A stretch of 6,698 nt of DNA, taken from positions 1 through 6,698 of the forward strand of contig JAICZB010000137.1 of NCBI GenBank assembly GCA_025933895.1, in the 5' to 3' direction. This document shows, in pieces, positions 1 to 4,257 of this stretch. This stretch comes from Thermoleophilia bacterium. GTDB lineage: Bacteria; Actinomycetota; Thermoleophilia; Gaiellales; Gaiellaceae. A program made the translations under genes and the position numbers. Every line of letters begins with the position of its first letter. Positions within the stretch are counted from its first letter, which is position 1. A model generated the notes under the pieces. That model ran no database searches. It worked only from the letters and a program-made list of their open reading frames with translations, and was not told where the DNA came from.

Positions 1-166
1 CAGGCGGGCGCCCATTCCAAAGTGCATCGATCAGCCGATCGAAGGGAACGGGACTGCCGCACGCTACGACCAGCCCGATGAGCAGCCGCCGCTGTTTCGC
101 CGCCCGCATCCGGACAGGACCGTCCTGGCCAACCAGCTCCAACGGCCCTAGGACGCGCAACTCCAC
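1..166 (-). CDS. SARP/AfsR-type transcriptional regulator, N-terminal part (cut by window edge)
   Basis: The minus strand from a GTG at 166-164 reads 55 codons without a stop to the left edge. The protein opens with VELRVLGPLELVG (GTG gives Met), then has RAAKQRRLLIGLVVA at about residues 21-35 and FDRLIDALWNGRPP at about 42-55. This is the usual start of the OmpR-like winged-helix DNA-binding domain of SARP/AfsR regulators: a beta-strand 'LRVLGPLEV', a 'K-Q-R-xLL' helix and the 'DRLIDALWG' helix. In this family a BTAD domain follows, sometimes with NB-ARC/TPR domains; none of that is visible here. The GTG start is favoured because the family begins exactly there and because a -10-like GACAAT lies 6 nt upstream. 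The gene is divergent from the small ABM-like gene at 244. It may bind the duplicated 17-bp element at 199-215 and 588-604; that is inference. Confidence 0.85.
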   Translation of the reverse strand, partial: MELRVLGPLELVGQDGPVRMRAAKQRRLLIGLVVACGSPVPFDRLIDALWNGRPP

Positions 167-172
167 GCCCCA

Positions 173-178
173 ATTGTC
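173..178 (-). promoter_or_regulatory. Putative -10 box (GACAAT) of the SARP-type gene
   Basis: On the minus strand GACAAT ends 6 nt before the GTG start at 166. The distance matches the other start-proximal -10 boxes in this window and suggests a leaderless transcript. The first base departs from TANNNT, so this is the weakest member of the set. The matching -35 zone (about 196-201) abuts the 17-bp repeat. Confidence 0.35.
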
Positions 179-198
179 GGCCTTCGGCGCGCGAAGAG

Positions 199-215
199 CT
201 ATACCCGCACTAAAC
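199..215 (+). repeat. 17-bp element, copy 1 (CTATACCCGCACTAAAC)
   Basis: This copy matches the sequence at 588-604 at 15 of 17 positions in the same orientation. It contains two similar hexamers, CTATAC (199-204) and CTAAAC (210-215), whose starts are 11 bp apart, one turn of the helix. SARP regulators are known to bind short direct repeats with an 11-bp period. The element lies between the divergent SARP-type gene and the small gene at 244, near the -35 zone of the SARP gene. A binding site is plausible but unproven; a shared promoter element is the alternative. Confidence 0.5.
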
Positions 216-243
216 GAGGCTCCGCGAGGCTGCGGACAAGAAG

Positions 244-546
244 ATGGCCTACGCGTTCGTACACGACATCGCAGCGAGCTGGTACGAGTACAAGCGCCTC
301 GGCCCCACTGCAAGCCCGCCGCCGCGCGGGCTTCTTCTCCAGGCCGCCGGACCGACCGACGAGGGCATCCGGATCATCGGAATCTGGCGAAGCGAGGCGC
401 ACTGGCGCACGCATGGCAAAGACCGTCACTTGTCCACCCTGGACGCCCTCGGCGCCCCGGGAGATCCAGCACAATCCTTCCGCGACATCCCGACCGTACT
501 CCTCCTCCTCGGCGAGCTCGTCCACGGAGCGTCGCCGATCGCCTAA
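244..546 (+). CDS. Small ABM-like (dimeric alpha/beta barrel type) conserved protein
   Basis: This is a 100-residue protein starting MAYAFVHDIAASWYEY. Its core, GLLLQAAGPTDEGIRIIGIW (29-48) followed by RSEAHWRTH (49-57), is the pattern of a family of about 100-residue actinobacterial proteins related to antibiotic-biosynthesis-monooxygenase-like ferredoxin folds: a first strand with 'F-V-x-D', a central 'GPTDEGxRIIxxW', and 'xSExxW'. Its biochemical role is not known to me. There is no signal peptide or membrane segment, so it is probably cytoplasmic. The ATG is preceded by a purine-rich ACAAGAAG, a weak ribosome site, and the family normally begins with this MAYA(F/V)V. The gene ends in TAA, 123 bp before the secreted-protein gene. 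The 17-bp element lies 28 bp upstream. Overlapping frames on both strands give Arg/Ser-rich shadow proteins. Confidence 0.82.
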   Translation: MAYAFVHDIAASWYEYKRLGPTASPPPRGLLLQAAGPTDEGIRIIGIWRSEAHWRTHGKDRHLSTLDALGAPGDPAQSFRDIPTVLLLLGELVHGASPIA

Positions 547-587
547 GGCAGCAGGTCGGTCCAACTGCTCGCCCGACAACCGCCCGC

Positions 588-604
588 CTATACCGGGACT
601 AAAC
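588..604 (+). repeat. 17-bp element, copy 2 (CTATACCGGGACTAAAC)
   Basis: This is the second copy of the element at 199-215 (15/17 identical), again with CTATAC (588-593) and CTAAAC (599-604) 11 bp apart. It lies in the 123-bp gap between the small ABM-like gene and the secreted-protein gene, 65 bp before the latter's ATG. It is followed by the short inverted repeat GACA-GG-TGTC at 606-615. A regulator site or promoter part for the secreted-protein gene is the simplest reading. Confidence 0.5.
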
Positions 605-629
605 CGACAGGTGTCACCCTCGCGATCAC

Positions 630-644
630 CGGCAGATCCTGCCG
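630..644 (+). promoter_or_regulatory. Inverted repeat CGGCAG-ATC-CTGCCG in the leader of the secreted-protein gene
   Basis: Perfect 6-bp arms around a 3-nt centre end 25 nt before the ATG at 670 and 13 nt before the ribosome-binding site. It could be an operator or a short hairpin in the 5' leader. The sequence shows only the symmetry, not the function. Confidence 0.3.
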
Positions 645-657
645 CGAACTGATCGAT

Positions 658-663
658 GAAGGA
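658..663 (+). promoter_or_regulatory. Shine-Dalgarno site AAGGAG of the secreted-protein gene
   Basis: AAGGAG is followed after 6 nt by the ATG at 670. It is the only canonical ribosome-binding site in the window, and it fixes this start. It contrasts with the leaderless-type starts of fabI, the SDR, marR, alr and the membrane protein. Confidence 0.8.
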
Positions 664-669
664 GCACAC

Positions 670-1173
670 ATGCAAAAGCTGATTGCCCTTGTCGCGGGGA
701 TTACCCTGCTTGCAGCACTTGCACTACCCGCCTCGAACGCTACGGCGGCCCAGATCGGGCATGACCACTTCGTCAGCGACCGATACGCCGACAACGCGTG
801 CGGCATCGACGGCACCTCGGTCGACGACGTCGTCGCGAACTACACCCTCGACGGTTCGCGTACCAGCCTCAACGTCAAGACGATCTTCACCGCGACAACG
901 AGTGGGAAGTCGATGGAGATCCAGGAGACCGGGTTCCGGCGGCAGAGCGCGCCGACCGACAATGGCGACGGGACCTACTCCGTCACGTTCACGAACGCGG
1001 GCCAGTCGCCGAGGTTCAAGCTCCCGACGGGCGAAGTCATCGTCGATACCGGCCTGCTCGTCGGTGTCGCGACCTTTGACGCTACGACTGACGACTTCCT
1101 GAGCTTCGAGGTTCTGAAGCTGGACGGACCGCGCCCGGACGCCTGCGACGCGATCGTCGCGGCGCTGTCGTAA
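670..1173 (+). CDS. Secreted protein of unknown function with signal peptide
   Basis: The product has 167 residues. Residues 1-26 are a classical Sec signal peptide: MQK, a hydrophobic core LIALVAGITLLAALALPA, then a NATAA cleavage region, with likely cutting after ATA or TAA at 26/27. The mature part of about 140 residues is rich in beta-strand-like alternation, for example TSLNVKTIFTATTSGKSMEI and GDGTYSVTFTNAG, and suggests a small all-beta fold. It has two cysteines, C44 (NACGIDG) and C159 (PDACDAI), near the ends of the mature chain, which could form one disulfide. The pattern 'D-N-x-C-G-I-x-G-T' followed by 'TDNGDGT' resembles uncharacterised exported actinobacterial proteins I have seen, but I can assign no function. 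The AAGGAG site 6 nt upstream supports the start. It may be under the same control as the gene at 244 through the shared 17-bp element. Confidence 0.9.
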   Translation: MQKLIALVAGITLLAALALPASNATAAQIGHDHFVSDRYADNACGIDGTSVDDVVANYTLDGSRTSLNVKTIFTATTSGKSMEIQETGFRRQSAPTDNGDGTYSVTFTNAGQSPRFKLPTGEVIVDTGLLVGVATFDATTDDFLSFEVLKLDGPRPDACDAIVAALS

Positions 1174-1176
1174 AGA

Positions 1177-1196
1177 CGCCCTCTCGGTCGGGGGTG
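1177..1196 (+). terminator. Possible terminator hairpin after the secreted-protein gene
   Basis: Four bases after the TAA stop, CGCCCTC (1177-1183) can pair with GGGGGTG (1190-1196) across a 6-nt loop, a 7-bp stem with two G-U pairs. No T-run follows, so it is at best an atypical terminator of the kind common in high-GC actinobacteria. Confidence 0.3.
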
Positions 1197-1327
1197 CTGC
1201 TGGATGCCCATCGCGCAGACCGTGAGCGCGGGAACTAACCTCGACCGCATCCTTACCGTTCCGCGACTACCGCAGCGACGAGTCCGTGGCCGAGGCTCTG
1301 GAGTCAGGTCTTGGGGACAGGGTTCGG

Positions 1328-1351
1328 GTGCTCCGAGTCTGCTCAGAGCAC
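1328..1351. repeat. Inverted repeat GTGCTC...GAGCAC
   Basis: Six-base arms GTGCTC (1328-1333) and GAGCAC (1346-1351) enclose 12 nt. An alternative fold pairs GTGC with GCAC around an inner TCTG-CT-CAGA hairpin. It lies in the non-coding interval; the role is unknown, and a terminator for either flanking convergent gene is possible. Confidence 0.3.
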
Positions 1352-1422
1352 GTTCGGGCTGCTCGTCCCAGCCGGCTCGAGTCGGGCAATTAGCAGGGGA
1401 AGCACGATGTGACCACGATTCG

Positions 1423-1436
1423 GAGAGCGCGCTCTC
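1423..1436. repeat. Exact 14-bp palindrome GAGAGCGCGCTCTC
   Basis: The sequence is identical to its own reverse complement over 14 bases. It lies about 100 bp beyond the fabI stop. It could be a dimeric regulator site or the stem of a hairpin. No T-run flanks it, so intrinsic termination is not supported. Confidence 0.4.
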
Positions 1437-1536
1437 TCGGCGCGACGTTTCGATGGGTATGGAGGGGGTCGACCGTTCGAGTCCGTCAGAGAACTTGGAA
1501 GGCCTCGGGCAGCAGTCCACAGCGGTTAACCACGCT

Positions 1537-2316
1537 TCATAGCCCCATCGCGTGGTAGCCGCTGTCGACGTAGAGCGTCGTGCCGGTCACGTTGCCGGCG
1601 CCGTCGCCGAGGAGGTACGCGGCCGCCGCGCCGACGTCGTCCGCGGTGATGTGGCGGCGGAGCGGGGAGCGCTCCTCGACGATGTCCTCCATCGTCGTGA
1701 AGCCGGCGATCGAGCGGGCCGCGAGCGTCCGTACAGGCCCGGCCGAGACCGCGTTGACGCGGATGTTCTTCTCGCCGAGGTCCCAGGCGAGGTAGCGGAC
1801 ACACGCGTCGAGGGTTGCCTTCGCCACGCCCATCACGTTGTAGTGCGGCACCGCGCGCTCGCCGCCGAGGTACGTCATCGTCAGGATCGAGCCGCCGCCC
1901 GCCTTCTCCATCAGCGGCTCGGCCGCGCGGGCACAGGCGACGAGCGAGTACGCGCTCACGTCGACCGCGAGCCAGAAGCGGTCGCGCGGCGTGTCGGTGA
2001 AGCGTCCCTCGAGATCCTCGGCCGCCGCGAAGGCGACCGAGTGGACGAGCAGGTCGAGCTCGCCGCCGAACGCCTCCCCCACCTCGCCGAAGACCCGCGC
2101 CACGTCCTCGTCGGACCGCACGTCGCACTCGGTCACGAGCGGCGCCTCGATCGATGCGGCCAGCTCGCGCACCGTCGGCTCGATCCGCTCGCCCTGGTAC
2201 GTGAAGGCGAGCTTCGCGCCTCCCGCTGCGAGCTCGCGCGCGATCGCCCAGGCGATCGAACGCTTGTTGGCGACGCCGAGCACGAGCCCGCGCTTGCCCT
2301 CGAACGGTCCGGCCAT
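1537..2316 (-). CDS. fabI: Enoyl-[acyl-carrier-protein] reductase (NADH)
   Basis: FabI catalyses the last step of each fatty-acid elongation cycle, reducing trans-2-enoyl-ACP to acyl-ACP in the cytoplasm. The protein is 259 residues, normal for the family. Visible motifs are the FabI-type nucleotide loop GVANKRSIAWAIA (14-26), HSVAFA (92-97), and the active-site segment TYLGGERAVPHYNVMGVAK (148-166), with Y149 and the catalytic pair Y159/K166 in the FabI Y-x6-K spacing. SAGPVRTLAA (191-200) then begins the substrate loop and VDSG (250-253) ends the fold. The segment after beta-2, TYQGER, resembles NADH-using Bacillus FabI rather than NADPH-type staphylococcal FabI. A95 stands where E. coli has G93, as in Bacillus and Staphylococcus. 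The ATG start gives the full conserved N-terminus and has a TAGGAT -10 box 7 nt upstream. The gene stands alone, divergent from an SDR gene 39 bp away. Confidence 0.97.
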   Translation of the reverse strand: MAGPFEGKRGLVLGVANKRSIAWAIARELAAGGAKLAFTYQGERIEPTVRELAASIEAPLVTECDVRSDEDVARVFGEVGEAFGGELDLLVHSVAFAAAEDLEGRFTDTPRDRFWLAVDVSAYSLVACARAAEPLMEKAGGGSILTMTYLGGERAVPHYNVMGVAKATLDACVRYLAWDLGEKNIRVNAVSAGPVRTLAARSIAGFTTMEDIVEERSPLRRHITADDVGAAAAYLLGDGAGNVTGTTLYVDSGYHAMGL

Positions 2317-2323
2317 CGGCGCG

Positions 2324-2329
2324 ATCCTA
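2324..2329 (-). promoter_or_regulatory. Putative -10 box (TAGGAT) of fabI, leaderless type
   Basis: On the minus strand TAGGAT ends 7 nt before the fabI ATG, which puts the expected transcription start at or next to the ATG. No Shine-Dalgarno sequence lies in between. No clear -35 hexamer is seen. Confidence 0.6.
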
Positions 2330-2342
2330 GAGAAGCCGGAGA

Positions 2343-2348
2343 TAGCCT
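2343..2348 (+). promoter_or_regulatory. Putative -10 box (TAGCCT) of the SDR gene, leaderless type
   Basis: TAGCCT ends 7 nt before the GTG at 2356, the same geometry as for fabI. It supports GTG 2356 as the start. It lies only 13 bp from the opposed fabI -10 box, so polymerase could not occupy both promoters at once. Confidence 0.5.
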
Positions 2349-2355
2349 GTTCGTC

Positions 2356-3105
2356 GTGGGCCGGGTCGCGGTCGTGACGGGCGCCTCCTCGGGCATCGGC
2401 GCCGAGATCGCCCGCCTGCTCGGCGGCCGCGGCGACCTCTGCATCCTGCTCGCCCGGCGAGCCGACCGGCTGGAAGCGCTGGCGGAGGAGATCGGCGGCG
2501 ACGCAGAGCCGTGCGACGTCTCCGACCGCGCTGCGGTGGACGCCGTCGCCGCGCGCATCCTAGAGCGGCACCCCGCGATCGACGTCCTCGTGAACAACGC
2601 CGGGATCCCGGGTCGGACGAGCTTCGTCCACGGCGATCCCGAGGTGATCGAGCGGCTGATCCGCATCAACTACCTCGGCGCGGTCTGGTGCCTCCGCGCC
2701 TTCCTGCCGGGCCTGCGTGCCGCGGCGCCGTCGGACGTCGTGAACATCGTCTCGGTCTCGGGCGTCGTCGCCGGGCCGCCGAGCGGCCCCTACTCCGCCT
2801 CGAAGCACGCGCAGCTGGCCTTCTCCCGCACGGCCGCAGCCGAGCTGCGCGGGGAGGGAATCCGGGTGCACACGGTGAAGCCGGGCTTCACAGAGACGGA
2901 GGGATTTCCGCAGTCCTGGCTGCCGCGGCGCGTCCAGCGAGTCGTGATCGGACCGAAGGAAGTCGCGTCGCACGTCCTCCGCTCGCTCGAGGAGGGACGC
3001 GGCGAAACGACGGTGCCCTGGTACTACGGCCCGGTCGCCCCGCTGCAGGACGCCATGCCGAACGTCTTCACCCGTGTCCTCGCACGTTTGCCAAAAGCAC
3101 TCTAA
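2356..3105 (+). CDS. Short-chain dehydrogenase/reductase (classical SDR)
   Basis: This 249-residue protein has the complete classical SDR fold. It shows the cofactor loop TGASSGIG (8-15), an Arg pair after beta-2 (ARR, 33-35) that favours NADP(H), CDV (53-55) contacting the adenine, NNAG (80-83), catalytic N105 in RINYLG, S133 in NIVSVSG, and Y146/K150 in YSASK. KPGF (175-178) follows. It is probably a cytoplasmic NADP(H)-dependent ketone or alcohol oxidoreductase; the substrate cannot be read from the sequence. The reading frame stays open far upstream, antisense to fabI, but homology begins at the GTG at 2356 (MGRVAVVTGA). A TAGCCT box 7 nt before it supports this start. A marR-family gene follows 19 bp after the TAA, so the pair may share a function or transcript. 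Confidence 0.94.
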   Translation: MGRVAVVTGASSGIGAEIARLLGGRGDLCILLARRADRLEALAEEIGGDAEPCDVSDRAAVDAVAARILERHPAIDVLVNNAGIPGRTSFVHGDPEVIERLIRINYLGAVWCLRAFLPGLRAAAPSDVVNIVSVSGVVAGPPSGPYSASKHAQLAFSRTAAAELRGEGIRVHTVKPGFTETEGFPQSWLPRRVQRVVIGPKEVASHVLRSLEEGRGETTVPWYYGPVAPLQDAMPNVFTRVLARLPKAL

Positions 3106-3118
3106 AGAACCCTAGAAT
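3088..3118 (+). promoter_or_regulatory. Putative promoter of the marR-family gene (TTGCCA-N19-TAGAAT)
   Basis: TAGAAT (3113-3118) ends 6 nt before the ATG at 3125, again the leaderless pattern. TTGCCA (3088-3093) is a reasonable -35 at 19 bp. The -35 lies inside the last codons of the SDR gene, so the regulator can be transcribed independently of it. An inverted repeat TCTA-N8-TAGA (3101-3116) overlaps the -10 box and is a weak candidate operator for autoregulation. Confidence 0.5.
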
Positions 3119-3124
3119 CGGCGC

Positions 3125-3547
3125 ATGGCCATTCAGAGCGATCCGAGCATCCAGGACGTCATCGCCGTCGCCGAGTTCCGCTCGGCCCTGCGGCACTTCC
3201 TCCGCCGCAGCGAGAAGATCGCCCGCCACTCCGGCCTGACCCCGCAGCGCTACACGCTGCTGATGATGATCAAGGGCGCAGCCGACGGTAGCGAGCAGTC
3301 GACCGTGACGGAGCTCTCCGACCGGATGCAGCTCGCGCAGAGCACCGTGACCGAGCTCGTGCGCCGCGCCGAGAGCGCAGGGCTCATCGAGCGGGAGCAG
3401 TCGCAGCGGGACGCGCGCGTCGCCCACCTCCGCCTGTCGGCCGAGGGCGAGCGGCGGCTGATGCTCTCTTTCACCGAGCTCGATGCCGAGCGCGCCCAGC
3501 TCCGCGAGGCGTTCTCCAACCTCGACGGCGGCGTCACCGGGCACTAA
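3125..3547 (+). CDS. MarR-family winged-helix transcriptional regulator
   Basis: The protein has 140 residues, typical of MarR proteins. Residues 13-50 form the N-terminal dimerisation helix and the start of the DNA-binding domain (LTPQRYTLLMMIKG, 38-51). STVTELSDRMQLAQSTVTEL (59-78) is the helix-turn-helix, VRRAESAGLIERE (79-91) continues into the wing, and RDAR (95-98) is the conserved D-x-R of the wing tip. LRLSAEGERRL (102-112) opens the C-terminal dimerisation helix. Such dimers usually repress a neighbouring gene and release DNA when a small ligand, often phenolic, binds. The likely targets are its own promoter and perhaps the SDR gene 19 bp upstream; this is inference. Its TAA is 8 bp from the TGA of the convergent methyltransferase gene. 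Confidence 0.94.
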   Translation: MAIQSDPSIQDVIAVAEFRSALRHFLRRSEKIARHSGLTPQRYTLLMMIKGAADGSEQSTVTELSDRMQLAQSTVTELVRRAESAGLIEREQSQRDARVAHLRLSAEGERRLMLSFTELDAERAQLREAFSNLDGGVTGH

Positions 3548-3555
3548 CTCGGCTC

Positions 3556-4257
3556 TCAGCGCCGCTCGAGGAGGTACCAGCCGACGCCCGTGACGAGGAC
3601 TCGCGGGTCGGCCGCAGCGAGGTTCTCGGTGCGGGCCCGGCGGTCACCCTCGCAACCGGCGAGGTCGAGATAGGCCGAGAGGTCGCGCTGCTCCTCCTCG
3701 TGGCGCTCTCGGAGAACTGACAGATCGTTCGCCGCGAAGAGCTCCCGAAGCCTCGCATCGGTGAGCAGGCGCGTGTGCGACGGATCGCGCGCGGTCTCGA
3801 ACTCGTGGAGGGCGGCGGCCTCGCCCGGGTCGTCCGGTGCGAGCTGGTCGACGACGAGCACACGACCGCCGAGCCGCGTCACGCGCGCGAGCTCTGCCAC
3901 GACCTCCTCGGGCCGGGCAACGTGATGGAGCGTCCGGAGCGTGCCGGCGAGGTCGAAGGCGCCGTCCGGAAACGGCAGCTCCGCCCCGTCTCCCTGCAAG
4001 AACTCGGTGTTCGGGAGGGCCCGGGCGCGCGCGAGCTCGAGCAGCTCCGGCACGGGGTCGAGCCCGACGACCTTCTGCACGAGCGGGGCGAGGGCGAGCG
4101 CCAGAGCGCCCGCCCCGGTGCCGACGTCGAGGGCGCGCTCGTCGCCGCCCGGAGCGACGAAGTCGCGTACCTCCTGCGCAAGCCGGGCCGCGCGCGAGTC
4201 CTGCCGCGCCGCGACGCGCTCGGCAGTGCGCGCGAAGCGGTCAGCCGACGACGACAC
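3556..4257 (-). CDS. Class I SAM-dependent methyltransferase (UbiE/Methyltransf_11 type)
   Basis: The product has 233 residues from a GTG at 4257, starting MSSSADRFARTAERVAARQD. The SAM-binding core is complete: motif I LDVGTGAG (43-50), the acidic residue after beta-2 in VVGLDP (D67), GDGAELPFPDGAFDL (89-103) with D90 at the adenine position, LRTLHHV (107-113), and a GGRVLVVD strand (130-137). The C-terminal part, with EFETARDPSHTRLLT (152-166), is of the type seen in UbiE-like and small-molecule methyltransferases. The substrate is unknown, so I give no symbol. The start lies inside the end of alr, with a 17-bp overlap and no clear Shine-Dalgarno, which suggests translational coupling in an alr-methyltransferase operon. 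The frame remains open further upstream, but that extension is Ser/Arg-rich shadow sequence of alr. Confidence 0.92.
   Translation of the reverse strand: MSSSADRFARTAERVAARQDSRAARLAQEVRDFVAPGGDERALDVGTGAGALALALAPLVQKVVGLDPVPELLELARARALPNTEFLQGDGAELPFPDGAFDLAGTLRTLHHVARPEEVVAELARVTRLGGRVLVVDQLAPDDPGEAAALHEFETARDPSHTRLLTDARLRELFAANDLSVLRERHEEEQRDLSAYLDLAGCEGDRRARTENLAAADPRVLVTGVGWYLLERR

Larger units (their letters stand above)
1174..1536. other. 363-bp interval without a convincing gene
   Basis: This stretch lies between the stop of the secreted-protein gene and the stop of fabI, two genes that converge on it. Candidate reading frames give low-complexity Arg/Ser/Gly-rich products without recognisable motifs. 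Structure visible in it: an exact 14-bp palindrome at 1423-1436, a 6-bp-arm hairpin at 1328-1351, and a near-direct repeat of GTTCGGG(C)TGCTC at 1322-1333 and 1352-1364, 30 bp apart. Frame +2 from 1226 to the TAG at 1391-1393 reads a protein-like stretch (RDYRSDESVAEALES and on) that lacks a good start. It could be the tail of a decayed gene. Confidence 0.6.

Noticed and set aside
78..675. Other long frames on both strands around the small ABM-like gene
   Set aside because: They give Arg/Pro/Ser-rich proteins without motifs, while the frame at 244-546 carries the conserved GPTDEG...W pattern. They are typical high-GC shadow frames.
1443..1466. GTTTCGATGGGTATGG, resembling a third, inverted copy of the 17-bp element
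   Set aside because: The spacing is off by one base and the second half deviates; too weak to count as a copy.
1469..1495. GTTCGAGTCC resembling a tRNA T-loop
   Set aside because: The T-stem has a mismatch, and no matching acceptor, D-arm or anticodon arm could be found in the 70 nt upstream.
1204..1542. A 112-codon plus-strand frame in the interval before fabI
   Set aside because: Low-complexity composition, no ribosome site or -10 box near the start, no recognisable motif, and it runs into the end of fabI.
2029..2034. Ala at the FabI position of E. coli Gly93, a site of triclosan-resistance changes
   Set aside because: As I recall, Bacillus and Staphylococcus FabI naturally carry Ala there and remain triclosan-sensitive, so it is not a resistance signature.
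1552..2355. A long open plus-strand frame that would extend the SDR gene to a 517-residue protein
   Set aside because: The extra 268 residues are antisense to fabI, rich in Arg/Glu/Asp and Ala with no recognisable domain. SDR homology begins precisely at the GTG at 2356, which has its own -10 box.
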